A stretch of DNA of 23,239 bases. It comes from Ectocarpus siliculosus. Its lineage: Eukaryota > Sar > Phaeophyceae > Ectocarpales > Ectocarpaceae. A model generated the notes under the pieces. It was not told the origin of the DNA. It saw only the letters and a program-made list of their open reading frames with translations, and made no database searches. The position numbers and the translations under genes are program-made. The stretch is taken from positions 1,779,136 to 1,802,374 of the forward strand of contig FN649731.1 in NCBI GenBank assembly GCA_000310025.1, read 5' to 3'. Below, piece after piece: positions 10,501 to 19,056 of the stretch. Within the stretch, counting starts at the first letter, position 1; every line of letters begins with the position of its first letter.

Positions 10501-11839
10501 CAGCAACAAACGCGTTGATTGCCAACAGAGACAAAAAAACACGTCGACACAACAATGATGACCATTCTTTCCTGGCAGTGCTTCAAACCAAATTCCTGAA
10601 TCAACAAAGAAAAGTTCGAACTCACTTTTTCCGAAAACACTCAAAACAACTACATGTTCGAAGGGACACGGGTATTCCAGCAACCCCAGAGAGGGCCGAA
10701 AGACTCGCCTGTCAAATCTCTTCATGATCTCCACCTCGAAAGCTCGTCTCTTGGACAGCGGGAGCCCCACCGGAAAAACACTACCATGTCCCTCGCTCGC
10801 CAGCGGCTGCGCAAACCGCCGCGATGCGGTCACCTTGGAACTAGCCATTATTCGACTAGAGGAAGAGGACCACCTCTCGATGCCCCTTCCCTGGACGGGG
10901 GTGGGAAGACAGCATGGGTGTCGCAGGATTTGCGCAACGGGTTGGAACAAGCCCTGCTACGTTTGTTCTAGCCATGCCAGCCGGAGGCCGGTAGTCCTAA
11001 ACGTTCCTGCTGCCGCTGCATCCTTCATGTAATCACCTTTTCCCTGGAGGTTGGACTGGACTTGCGCTGTTTTCTTTTGTTGTCGGCTACAGCCGGCGAT
11101 TTCATGTCCTTCCAACATTATCCTCCGCCATCAATGTGGCAACTGAACGATACCGCAACAAAATCCTTGGCGACGTACCGGACCACGCACAAGCACCAAG
11201 ACAGGGTGGCCTCCGTGCTTACCACGGCCAACATACGATGAACAGCGAGCGACCTGAGAAACATAGACACGTGGTCCCGCATTGTTCGGCTCGCGCAGGT
11301 TTCCAAGAAAAAAACTTTTTAACCCAAAGCTGCGTGCCGCACCGTGTCCGTCACTTCCTTGCCCCTTCTTCTGAACCGACAGCAGCGGCTCAACGGGGAT
11401 CTCGTGGTCTCGGTGGTGTCACACGACGTGTTACTCCCCCTTCGCCTCTCTGTCCCTCTATTGTACGACTCCCGCGATTGCAGCGAAAGGACGGTAACAC
11501 ACCATGCTCTCCCTCTCTCTGTGCCCTCTGTGTGTCTCTCTCTCTCTGTCTCTCTATCCCCCTCTGTGCCCTCTGTGCCTCTCTCTGTCTCACCCTGTCG
11601 CTACCGGAGCTAAGCGGTGCCTGCACCATCGTTGGCCGCTGTGGGAGCCTAGGGGCCTGGGCACCAGAGGGAGGCATCATCTCGAAGTGGTCCCCTGCCT
11701 CTGCCGCCACGGCCGCGCTGTCCGCGGACATGCGCCTGCTCGGGCCTGGCGGCCCTGCCGTCCCCTTCGACTTACGCCGGGTGGGATGGTTTAGAACTTC
11801 CACATTTGTTGGGCCCGACTCGCCGAAAACGGTCGCCAT
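7579..11839 (-). CDS. DUSP-domain protein, seven exons, about 345 residues
   Basis: The exons (5' to 3') are 11839-11594, 10890-10709, 10221-10067, 9650-9540, 9051-8991, 8229-8105 and 7736-7579. Intron phases agree throughout (0, 2, 1, 1, 2, 1). The donors are GTGAGA, GCGAGT (a GC-AG intron), GTGAGC, GTGAGT, GTGAGC and GTATGG. Residues 1-82 are disordered and rich in Pro, Ser and Ala. Residues 143-260 form a DUSP domain, as found in ubiquitin-specific proteases: FWFIIDAIWMSTWVNFV (153-169, with W154, W161 and W165), PGPISNHNLF (176-185), then LKEGLRKLKDYRAVHPLVWY (217-236), a FREIYSADDAPELC turn and RWKADIY (252-258). The split codon that gives P232 and the one that gives R252 restore exactly the residues expected at those places. 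Residues 259-293 are a helical stretch with KLKCCEG and YELRRFSTKI. No protease catalytic motif is seen, so this is a DUSP protein without a visible peptidase domain. The last exon, rich in cysteine and ending in TGA, is the least certain. An alternative ATG lies in frame at 11920. I chose 11839 for its ATGGCG context. Confidence 0.85.
10707..10708 (-). other. GC splice donor (GC-AG intron) in the DUSP gene
   Basis: The exon ends GACAG at 10709 and the intron starts GCGAGT, which matches the tight AG|GCRAGT consensus of GC donors. The acceptor is AAAAACAG at 10222. Using it joins the frame into a single arginine codon. No GT donor nearby gives a matching phase. Confidence 0.6.
11503..11595. 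repeat. CT-rich low-complexity tract in the first DUSP intron
   Basis: This is an imperfect run of CTCTCT, CTCTGTG and GTGCCCTCTGTG units. The CTCTGTGCCCTCTGTG unit occurs at least twice. It begins at the intron's 5' splice site (GT at 11593-11592). It gives rise to spurious Leu/Ser- or Arg/Gln-rich frames. Confidence 0.6.
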
Positions 11840-11918
11840 GAAGCCTGCGTTGTTTTGATCGCCGAGGGTGGATGGAGCAAGTCGCGCGGAGAGTGGAAGA
11901 CGAAGGTTCGACTTGAGC

Positions 11919-12000
11919 ATGAACAGGCCGCTAAAAAGTGGGACTAAAGAGATCTCGGCGGTTGGAAGAGCTGGGCCCGTTGCCCCGACGTGTACACTCT
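11919..12000 (+). CDS. Possible first exon of a divergent gene
   Basis: An ATG opens 27 codons (MNRPLKSGTKEISAVGRAGP and on) that end at a consensus donor, GTAAGT, at 12001. It starts 80 bp from the DUSP start on the other strand, which would make a compact bidirectional promoter. I found no downstream exon in phase, and the antisense frame is open as well. Confidence 0.2.
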
Positions 12001-12654
12001 GTAAGTCGCTTCAACCTATTTCTTATGCGGGTACATTGATGACTGACTGCTGTGTTATTAGAGTGCTTGGGTTCGAGTTCGCACGAAGCCTCCAAGAGTG
12101 CTGGGTACGACAGGAAGATGAACGACGGGCATTCGACACAAGATCATATTTAGCGTTTTATGATACGTGTGCAGGGTCGACCACGCGACTGAGCCCGGCG
12201 CGTGATCACCACATCCCGATGGGACCAGAACCACGGCTGTTGCTGGGGAATCAGTACATTTAATGTAATAAAAACAACGGGGGGCCAGCTCAAATATGGT
12301 ACTTGCTGTATGAAAGAATGTCTCGCCCAAATATTATATGGTCTAATTACATACCGCTGCTTCTGCAATTCCACACCACATGCAAGAACCTGCGTGGCTG
12401 TACCAGTACGCAGCAAGCCACAGCTGGAATCTTCCACGTAGCGGAATGCCTATCGTTCTACATAGAGCCCCGCGTACATTGTGCGACGTGAGTTGTATCC
12501 CCGAAATTCCGAAGACGTTGCAGCGTGTGTAGCGTGTGTAGTCGCTGCATTTCTTTAGATGGCACACCAACACACACAGAAAACAAACTCGGTGTTGCTA
12601 CCATGTACAATGCATAGACACTGCTGCTGTTTGGAAAACATGTCTCACTTTTAC
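12001..12654. other. No supported gene
   Basis: There are several short coding-like stretches, for instance around 12062-12155 (+) and 12460-12560 (-). None could be linked by splice phase to a neighbour. No repeats were recognised. Confidence 0.3.
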
Positions 12655-12756
12655 CAAATCCGATGACAACACCCACGGCGGGAGGCTTCAAGTCCAGCTG
12701 CGCACAAGTCCTTCCGCAGCTATACACTTTGGTGTCGTCTCTAAATCGCCGGTCGG
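12655..12756 (-). CDS. Possible internal exon
   Basis: The acceptor GTTTTTTAG and the donor GATTTG|GTAAAA enclose 102 bp: two bases, 33 codons, one base. The peptide runs DRRFRDDTKVYSCGRTCAQL, then DLKPPAVGVVIGFG. The alternation of DDTKVYS and GVVIGFG recalls SPRY-type beta strands (DG.VY...GD.IG.G), but this is only a weak likeness. No neighbouring exon was placed. Confidence 0.35.
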
Positions 12757-13106
12757 CTAAAAAACTTCTGCTATATTCGTGTAGATATACATCATACGAA
12801 CGCAGAAACACTATCTACCCGTTCGAGATAAAACCACAGCAGTCGAAAGGGATGTGCTCAAGTCTTTCAGTGTCCTTACTGCCGCGGGGTATGGCGAGAA
12901 CAAAAAGACAAGCGCTCTCCGTGCTGCATTGGCAGGATGGTCACAGTAGTCTGGGGCGGGGTACTCGGTGGCTGCTGGAGATCTACAGCAGGTAACACAA
13001 GCCTATCCTGCTGTGCTTTGAACGAGCGTGGGGCATTATGCGGGCAGTAATTGCCGTAGATGCAAGAGACGAATCATAATGTGTACAGACTTTTTGAATC
13101 TAGCCA

Positions 13107-13121
13107 TCAGACCAGCCTGGG
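13107..13121 (+). repeat. 15-bp direct repeat flanking the transposon, left copy
   Basis: TCAGACCAGCCTGGG occurs here and again, in the same orientation, at 14308-14322. The two copies flank the inverted-repeat element at 13133-14292, with 11 and 15 bases between repeat and element. It may be a long target duplication or part of an older flanking repeat. Confidence 0.6.
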
Positions 13122-13190
13122 TGCAGATCAGACAGTAGGGGGCCCGCAGTAAGGCCGCTTGAACAAGGCCGCCTGCCCGATATAAGGACG

Positions 13191-13511
13191 GTGAAATCGC
13201 TTGGCACAGACTTCGCCCTCTGTAACACCGGTGGCGGCCTTATTGAGGGCATGCCCTCCATAAGGCCGGTTATGACCCCCAGCCTGCCCCCAATAAGGCC
13301 GGCATCCGTAGAAGCGACGCTGGCTACGCCGCATATTACACCCTCTCTCTTGCGCGCCACGGTCTCGGCGCACTTCGGCGCTCTGGAGAAGGCTGCGGAA
13401 GACAGTGGCAATGCTGAGGCCGCTATCTTTCTGCAGAGGGCTAAGATGGCGATGATCGCAGCGCATGCCGCACTGCCCACGCGGCAGGCGGACTTGAGGG
13501 AATTTCCATAG
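13191..13511 (+). CDS. ORF inside the 1160-bp transposon, unknown function
   Basis: The frame is open for 106 codons and ends in TAG at 13509-13511. The first ~35 codons overlap the subterminal repeats. From about 13300 the peptide looks genuinely coding: VEATLATPHITPSLLRATVS, then an Ala-rich amphipathic helix with ALEKAAEDSGNAEAAIFLQR and AKMAMIAAHAALP. There is no good ATG, so this is likely the last exon of a protein, either the element's own or a captured gene fragment. Similar Ala-rich helical tails occur on algal transposon proteins, but I cannot assign it. Confidence 0.4.
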   Translation: MKSLGTDFALCNTGGGLIEGMPSIRPVMTPSLPPIRPASVEATLATPHITPSLLRATVSAHFGALEKAAEDSGNAEAAIFLQRAKMAMIAAHAALPTRQADLREFP

Positions 13512-14110
13512 ATGTGATGAGCGCATGGGCGAAATCTTGGTAGAGTTTGCTGTGTCGTTGGTGGTCTCTTTTTCTTTCACGAGGTTTTGTCAGGAATGGG
13601 TCGTGTGCCATTACATATGCCGTTTCAACCGTTTCTCCGAAGTTTGGCAGGAATAAACGCATGGTGCCTATGTGTGCTGATCGGTTGTTACTTTTGGGTG
13701 GCAAAACAACAAGGGGTGTACGACTTGAGGGGCATTTGCTTTTCCGTTTTTGACTGAGGGCGTACGTTTGGGCCGAGGTCCAGACTACCGCGTGCCGGCT
13801 TGAGCCGTTGAATGCGTTTCTCGCTTGACCTGTTTTCCCTGCGTCAGGTGTTCGCCTCTTAAGACTGCATGAACTGCATGAATGCGTGCGGACGTGTTTC
13901 CTTTTATTTTCTAAGGAACGTGGGGATCTGCCTGATGTCTATTTTTAACATGGTATTTCTTTATCTCACACCATTTCATTTTTGATTTCTTACCGGTTGG
14001 ACATGTGATTTCTTACCATTCCAACCTGAGAGACGAAGAACGGTTGGATGGGAAGCATGAAATTAATGCGATCGCAAAGCACCGATTCAAATTGCGTCGT
14101 CCGCTTCGTA
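13512..14110. other. Transposon interior without recognisable gene
   Basis: AT-richer than the ends of the element. I see no ORF with coding character on either strand and no DDE residues. Confidence 0.4.
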
Positions 14111-14307
14111 TGGCCTAGTGTAGGCGCACGGGTCCTCAACAAGGCCGGTACCGGCCTTTTTGAGGAAATACAGATCCTCAGCGAGGCCGGTACCGGCCTT
14201 ATACAGGGCCGATTCTCAGTAAGGTCGGGTGCCCTCAACATGGCCGGTTTATTCTGGTGGCACTATGCGGCCTTACTGCGGGCCCCCTACTGTGCTGCAG
14301 CTGGCTG

Positions 14308-14322
14308 TCAGACCAGCCTGGG
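14308..14322 (+). repeat. 15-bp direct repeat flanking the transposon, right copy
   Basis: TCAGACCAGCCTGGG, identical to 13107-13121 and in the same orientation. Confidence 0.6.
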
Positions 14323-14736
14323 CCCTTCACTGCTGTAACAGCGTAACAGATATGTAGCTGTCAGAGGTGTAGACTACAGCAGTAGTGCCGTCCATAGTTT
14401 CAAGAGGCAGCTCTCTCCGTTGACACGCGACTCATCAACGAAGACAAAACATGGTTGGAATGTAACGTGTACGGGGTGGTGCGTGTGTTTGTACATAGTC
14501 CAAACACAGAACCCAGGGAGACGACAGCACCCATAGGTACGTACGTACATCTCCCCGCCGTCTTCGCCTGCCGCTGATTCTAACAAAGCGCTACATGTGA
14601 TTCGGGATTTAATTCATCCGAGCCTCGCAGTAGACACCCATCTAACACACACCAGAACCCTGGTGCATTTCAAACAAACGACACAATGGAGGGGGGAAAT
14701 GAGGAAGGTGCTCATGATGTGCGTGGAATCAATCGA
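14323..14736. other. No gene seen
   Basis: Spacer between the transposon and the 3' end of the minus-strand gene at 14737. It contains a short GTACGTACGTAC motif near 14537 and nothing else that I recognise. Confidence 0.4.
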
Positions 14737-15813
14737 TCAGGCTATCAACTCTTTCCACGTGACACAGACTCGCCGGCGTACGTGGGCACGAGGAACCCCA
14801 ACCATGCTCGCCCCTCGCCCCATGGTCTCGACGTGCGGGGAAATATCGTCCACAGTCCCGTTGTGGGCTGGCAGTGCAGCAGTGAATCTACTGCTGCTGT
14901 GTGCACCCCAAGCGTGTCCTCCTCTGATCTGCTACGACCTAACCAACCATCTCCCTGGCCGCTTCAGCAGCAGGGCAGTAAACTACAGAAAGGAACCAGC
15001 TGGCGGACAACGCTACCCGTAGGCCCCCTGTCCCGACTCTGCTCCGCCATGACCGGCACCCATCGGACATCGCCTTCTTCTTTCCGACACACGAGGAAGA
15101 TTAGCCACACCTGGGAGCTTGACGAAGCGCATACGAGATCCCGCGCGTTCAGTATCGCCCCCCCCTAAACGACCAACTCGTCCAAGTCGGGCATACCTGC
15201 TGCGGAGCGAAACACGGTTCCCAGCTGCTGGAGGACGCTGGTTGAACGATAGTTCTAGTAAGAGAGCGTTTTGTGCACCCGGATGAATCGAATAAAAAAA
15301 ACGCAAGTCACGCCGCGTGTGCTTGTTGGAGTTCATCACCAACCACACCGTTTTATTTTTATTTTTTTCGTTTCTTTTGCGCAGGTTTTTCACGAGGCCG
15401 CTCCTCGCCCCCCCCCCCCCCCCCCCTTCAACCGTCTACGCTTATTATGTGGTTTGTGCGTTGTCCTGTGTTTTGTTGCTACCCCGTTGTTGTTGTTCTT
15501 TAGGAAATTGATACATTTTTATAGCGAGAAGGGTTCCCCCATCCCTGTCCCTGGTTGTAAAACGAGTAGTTATTATTTGTTTCCGTTCTGACTTCCATCA
15601 TCCCCTTTGGGCACGTTTTCTTCGCCACTCTTGCTTCAAAATATACGACAGGTCATCCGATCGGTATGTATGTATGTATGTATGGCACTTTGGTCCGTCG
15701 GCGACTTTGGATATGCCGCCACCGATCTGTCTGCAGGGTAGACTATTATTATCCAATCCGGCGGTTATACTTACCATTGATAACATCTGGACCTCAGGGT
15801 TTAACCGTGATAC
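14737..15813 (-). CDS. Unrecognised gene, three 3' exons
   Basis: The exons are 15813-15775 (39 bp; acceptor CTTGTAG; VSRLNPEVQMLSM; donor ATG|GTAAGT), 15254-15197 (58 bp; acceptor CTTACTAG; NYRSTSVLQQLGTVFRSAA; donor GCAG|GTATGC) and 14867-14737 (acceptor CTGCCAG; begins HNGTVDDISPHVETMGRGAS and ends CVTWKELIA before TGA). Phases agree (0 then 1), and the donors and acceptors are close to consensus. The 39-bp exon has a TAG directly before it in frame, so it must be entered by splicing. Upstream exons are not identified. A stretch at 15927-15844 looks coding, but would leave a 30-bp intron, so I leave it out. I do not recognise the family. A helical, basic protein is likely. Confidence 0.45.
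15408..15426 (+). repeat. Poly-C run
   Basis: Nineteen consecutive C residues inside an intron of the 14737-15813 gene. The length is probably unreliable. Confidence 0.8.
15664..15684 (+). repeat. (GTAT)n microsatellite
   Basis: Five tandem GTAT units in the same intron. Confidence 0.8.
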
Positions 15814-15993
15814 CTACAAGCACAGGACGAGGTCGTCTCACACCGTATTCAAAAGCACGCCTTTTTTCTTCAGAGCAATTACAACGCCTTCGAGTCTACG
15901 GCATCTGCCATCAGTTCGTTCCTCGTTCTCGCAAGAACAGAAAAGGGGGGGGGAGGAAAGAGGCACCCACCACATTTGACGAGCGCACACACC

Positions 15994-15996
<3 letters not shown>

Positions 15997-16074
<78 letters not shown>
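15997..16074 (+). repeat. (AG)n microsatellite, 78 bp
   Basis: An uninterrupted run of 39 AG units. It produces meaningless Ser-Leu or Arg-Glu frames. Confidence 0.95.
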
Positions 16075-16075
<1 letters not shown>

Positions 16076-16339
16076 AATATGACGGATCGGATGTATGTAT
16101 GTGCGTGTTGTAGTCAACTCTTGACTTTTTTAATTATAACTTTGTATTGACGAAGGCACCTTACACCACCCTTCAAACCGTAACGACCCCCCTCCCCGCC
16201 CCCCGCCCCCCCGTCCTCAGAACAGACCGATCCCCTATATCTACCCTATTTACCATCTCGCAGCTCAACAGACGGAACGCTAGGCACCAAACCGACTACA
16301 GATAGCGTCAGCACATGAGAACCTCTAGTTTCGGCCGAG
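16075..16339. other. No gene seen
   Basis: Intergenic. It contains a C-rich stretch at about 16189-16213 and no coding signal. Confidence 0.45.
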
Positions 16340-16415
16340 GCTACAGTGGCCGCTAGATATATGTTATGGATTAAGGGTTTTTAACCGGGCTCACAAACGG
16401 TACTCAACTTCTTAT
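16340..16415 (-). repeat. Dispersed repeat, copy 2
   Basis: Read on the minus strand from 16415: TAAGAAGTTGAGTACCGTTT, then GAGCCCGGTT.AAAACCC and TAGCGGCCA. It matches 470-541 in order and spacing. Just inside, AAGTTGAG and its inverse CTCAACTT form a short hairpin (16400-16460). Confidence 0.5.
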
Positions 16416-16536
16416 GTTCGATACAACTATAATACTGAACATGAAGTTCTCAACTACTTGTATTGTACCAAGTTCAGAAGTGCCGGCGCTATCTGTCGCC
16501 GCCAATCCCGAAAGGAAATGCCGCTGGCAGTCCCGT

Positions 16537-17277
16537 TCACGTCGGCGATCCCGCCCCTCCACCCGCCCGGCCCTCATCTTGTTCGCAAGCCTCGATGACT
16601 TTCCTTAGTTCGGGGGGCAGGTCTGCCAAGATGACGGCTTTGAGCTGAGATCCGTCGAGACGACCAGCTCGATGGAGAGCGAAAAGGTGGTTGTGTCTCG
16701 CCTCGGTCGCTGCTTGCTCCATCTCGGCCTTTCTGAGGGCGACCTCCTGGCGCTCCAGTTCCAGGTCCTGGCGCTCCAGTTCCAGGTCCCGCCGCCGCTT
16801 CACTTGCCGACCCCGAAGCGCTTTCTCTACGAACATATCCAGCAGCAGCTTGTTTCTCTCTTGGCTCCTCTTCGCATCATAGGCAGTAAACATGTCGTTG
16901 GGGTGCCAGGGAAGCTGCTTGCGTTTCGCCGTTCCCTGCTCTCCCGACAAAGCGGCGAGATTGCTGCTGTTCCTTTCCGCCAGCTCCTCGTCGAGATACC
17001 CGCGGGTCCCACGTCCGGGCGTATCACGGGTCCCCTTCCCCTTCCCCTTTGACGCCGGTCGTGAACCACTGCGAGCAGAAGAAGACGAAGCCCCTCCGCC
17101 GGAGTCTGTAGATCCCGCCGCCAGGATGGCAGAGCGAGCGGCGGACGCGCTCCCACTCACGGCGCCCCCGTCCGTTACTTCGGGTTCGGTGAATCCGCTG
17201 GAATTGATCAGGAGCCTGTTCGACGATAACTTGAGGCACACGCGTGCGGTCACGGGGTCAAGCGTGTTTGGTGGTCG

Positions 17278-17334
<57 letters not shown>

Positions 17335-17350
17335 TGCGCCTGGCGAGTGT
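16537..17350 (-). CDS. Coiled-coil protein ORF, transposon-associated in style
   Basis: This is a long minus-strand frame. The coding-like part starts after the AG repeat, near the LSSNRLLINSSGFTEPEVTD segment at about 17240, and ends in TGA at 16537. In order: a low-complexity Gly/Ser/Ala linker; a basic KGKGKGTRDTPGRGTRG segment (nuclear-localisation-like); KRKQLPWHPNDMFTAYDAKR; a charged coiled coil (ERNKLLLDMFVEKALRGRQ, then VKRRRDLELERQ); and a tail with LPPELRKVIEACEQDE. A 21-bp tandem duplication encodes LELERQD/LELERQE. A DNA-binding N-terminus followed by a coiled coil is typical of the second protein of PIF/Harbinger-like elements and of trihelix proteins. The N-terminal domain would be in an upstream exon that I could not find. 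It lies 3' of the Harbinger-type fragment on the same strand. The functional link is inference only. Confidence 0.5.
16747..16788 (+). repeat. 21-bp perfect tandem duplication in the coiled coil
   Basis: CTGGCGCTCCAGTTCCAGGTC occurs twice in a row. It keeps frame and adds one coiled-coil heptad (LELERQD) on the minus strand. Confidence 0.9.
17279..17333 (+). repeat. (AG)n microsatellite with one interruption
   Basis: AG units interrupted once by AC near 17287. It borders the coding part of the coiled-coil ORF. On the minus strand the CT tract could serve as the polypyrimidine tract of its acceptor. Confidence 0.9.
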
Positions 17351-17402
17351 GCGCTGGCGGGTGTAGGCGCATGGTATGTTGGGGGGCAGTACACCGTTTT
17401 TA

Positions 17403-17625
17403 GAGACGGAGAGACGGCACCCCCCGCAGGCCGACTGCTGTCTAACTTAGCTCGATTGCTCCACAACCAAGTGCGTATGGAAAAGAGCCCCGGCACGACT
17501 ACAGAAATCCCTCGACGAGATGTTTCCCAATACAGCGTTTTCTTGGCGCTGGCACAAGCTTGGTTGCGGAGCAATCGAGCTTTGAAAATCGGTCTGGGGG
17601 GGGGGGGTGCCATCTCTCCCGCCTT
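17403..17625. mobile_element. Miniature inverted-repeat element, group I, copy 2 (Tourist-like)
   Basis: The left end (GAGACGGAGAGACGGCACCC) and the inverse of the right end (AAGGCGGGAGAGATGGCACC) begin inverted repeats of about 65 bp. These end inward at GCTCGATTGCTCCACAACCA and its inverse TGGTTGCGGAGCAATCGAGC. Both sides are flanked by TTA (17400-17402 and 17626-17628), the target duplication typical of PIF/Harbinger elements and their Tourist-type miniature derivatives. It is homologous to 2214-2448 along its length and has no coding capacity. It lies about 115 bp from the transposase fragment at 17741. Confidence 0.75.
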
Positions 17626-17740
17626 TTATGGTGGACCGGGTGAAACTAGCGATAGTTACGGGTCGGGTGAAACCGCGCGGCACCAACGGTGACTGCCTGT
17701 CATGGATTTCTGCGTTGCTGCAAAGGCTCTCTGCTCCCTG

Positions 17741-19056
17741 TTAATGCCGGAATAGATCCCCAACACTCTGCGATCGGAGGCGCTCGACCACCAGCCTCGC
17801 GACCTGCGAGGTCCAGTCCTCCACGGACTCTTCTGAGACTTCGAAGTGCCCGGCAGTCTGCAGCACTCCTTGCCCGCCGGGTACCCGGAAGAGGAACACC
17901 GCGACGAGTTCGCATGGGTCGACCTTGGGCGGCGGCCCGGTCGCGTTGTCGGGGCGAAACGGGTACGTGGTGCCGTAGAGCGCCTGCACCAGCCTCCGGA
18001 AGGTAATCTTGCTGGGGAAAGTACGGGGGGGGGCGGAAGAAGCTGTTTTGTTGGTGCATATTCACGGGGGACGACCAGAAGAGTTAGTATGTCGAGGAAA
18101 TAAACAAACGGGAAACAGCAGACGAAGGTGGGTATACCCACTTTCTCGGACAAAAGTGGGTACTCGAAAAATTGCTGTGCGGAGACCACTCGCGACAGGG
18201 CTGGAGAATCGTTCGCAGGAGCGCTGCTGCTTTCCTTGCTCCTGAAACAAATCTTAGGACTAACGACCGTTCATCATGTGTGCGGTGTGTGATTACATGA
18301 GGATTGGGAGGGCACCGAGCTGGGGGAACCCTAAGCCATTGCAAGAAAACATCCACAAACATCCACAAGGGTCATGCACTTTTGTGCGCGTGGGCGAGAG
18401 CTGGATCAGATCCCCGATGCCCTGCTGGGAATGTATACCTTCCCCGGCGCTACAAGTATGCACCTCCAAGGAAGTGCCGGTGGTGTTACCGTGTCGACTT
18501 CGCGCGGGTCGGGCACCAGGGTCACATCACCCGGCCCTGCAAAATTACGACCAAGAGAGCCTAATCATCGTAATGTAGGCTGACTGTGATTCTCACGCAG
18601 CAATGAGCGACCGAGAGTCTCTGACGCCGCCCGAACAGTTGATTAACCTCGGCAGTACCGTACCCCCTGGAGCAATTTGCCGTCCGCTTCCCGCCGGTGG
18701 AGCAGTGCAAACCACACGATGAAGGCTTCGTTCAACGAATATGTATGTATCGAAGGTGTGTGGGGGGTAAATCGCCCACACCTGCAACGGAACCAAGCGC
18801 GAAACGTCGCAGACGGCAGTTTGTGCGCCTTCTTGTTCCACCAGCGACGCTCGTGTGGAACGGGTTTGCGGTCCTATCTTCCCGTGTCGTCAAACCAATC
18901 TTCCAGGTCGTCCATCGTTGCGCCGCTCTTTGCCGCCCTCTCCAGGAGTGATTCCTCTTGCATCAGCTCACTCAGGAGCACAAAATCGACAAGATTATCG
19001 TCGTCCGCCAGCAGTGCAACCATGAGCAGCATGTCTCGGAAATCATCGTCATCCAT
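17741..19056 (-). pseudogene. PIF/Harbinger-type transposase fragment with premature stop
   Basis: Exon 1 is 19056-18782 (ATG; acidic MDDDDFRDMLLMVALLADDD; donor TGCAG|GTGTGG, phase 2). Exon 2 is 18011 to about 17767 (acceptor TTTCCCCAG), with its frame running on to TAA at 17741. Joined, they give ATFRAWFRCSKITFRRLVQAL, the FR-x(n)-TF..L pattern found near the N-terminus of Harbinger-like DDE transposases. This is followed by DPCELVAVFLFRVPGGQG and the helix-turn-helix-like HFEVSEESVEDWTSQVARLV. Codon 61 of exon 1 is TAG (18876-18874), and the frame resumes directly with DRKPVPHERRWWNKKAHKLP, so this copy is broken. The DDE catalytic exons that should follow are absent. In their place is the miniature element at 17403-17625. 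The family call is from motif order, not from a search. Confidence 0.65.
18012..18781. other. Intron of the transposase fragment
   Basis: 770 bp between the two transposase exons. A plus-strand stretch at about 18450-18563 reads RRYKYAPPRKCRWCYRVDFA, with further Cys and His, and ends in TAA. It may be a relic of another element. I could not link it to anything. Confidence 0.35.

Larger units (their letters stand above)
13133..14292. mobile_element. DNA transposon, 1160 bp, 26-bp perfect TIRs
   Basis: Positions 13133-13158 (CAGTAGGGGGCCCGCAGTAA and on) are repeated exactly, inverted, at 14267-14292. The first ~180 bp and last ~150 bp are dense in AAGGCCGG and its inverse (for example near 13151, 13165, 13260, 13291, 14144-14160 and 14183-14200), often as GGCCGGTACCGGCC palindromes. 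Such subterminal repeats are transposase-binding sites in several cut-and-paste superfamilies (hAT, CACTA, Mutator). One plus-strand reading frame lies inside. No DDE motif is visible, so the element is probably non-autonomous. I cannot name the superfamily. Confidence 0.75.

Noticed and set aside
13128-13580. Minus-strand frames of 126-150 codons in the transposon
   Set aside because: They run through the inverted repeat and subterminal motifs; the plus-strand frame has the coding-like composition.
13133-14292. CRISPR-like array of AAGGCCGG repeats
   Set aside because: Repeats are in both orientations, irregularly spaced and confined to the ends of an inverted-repeat element; eukaryotic context.
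14686-15168. Plus-strand frame of 160 codons
   Set aside because: No splice or family support; the minus strand has phased exons over the same ground.
15844-15927. Exon with LEGVVIALKKKGVLLNT upstream of 15813
   Set aside because: Phase would fit, but the resulting intron is only 30 bp, too short to splice.
15838-16117. Ser-Leu repeat protein on the minus strand
   Set aside because: Translation of the (AG)n microsatellite.
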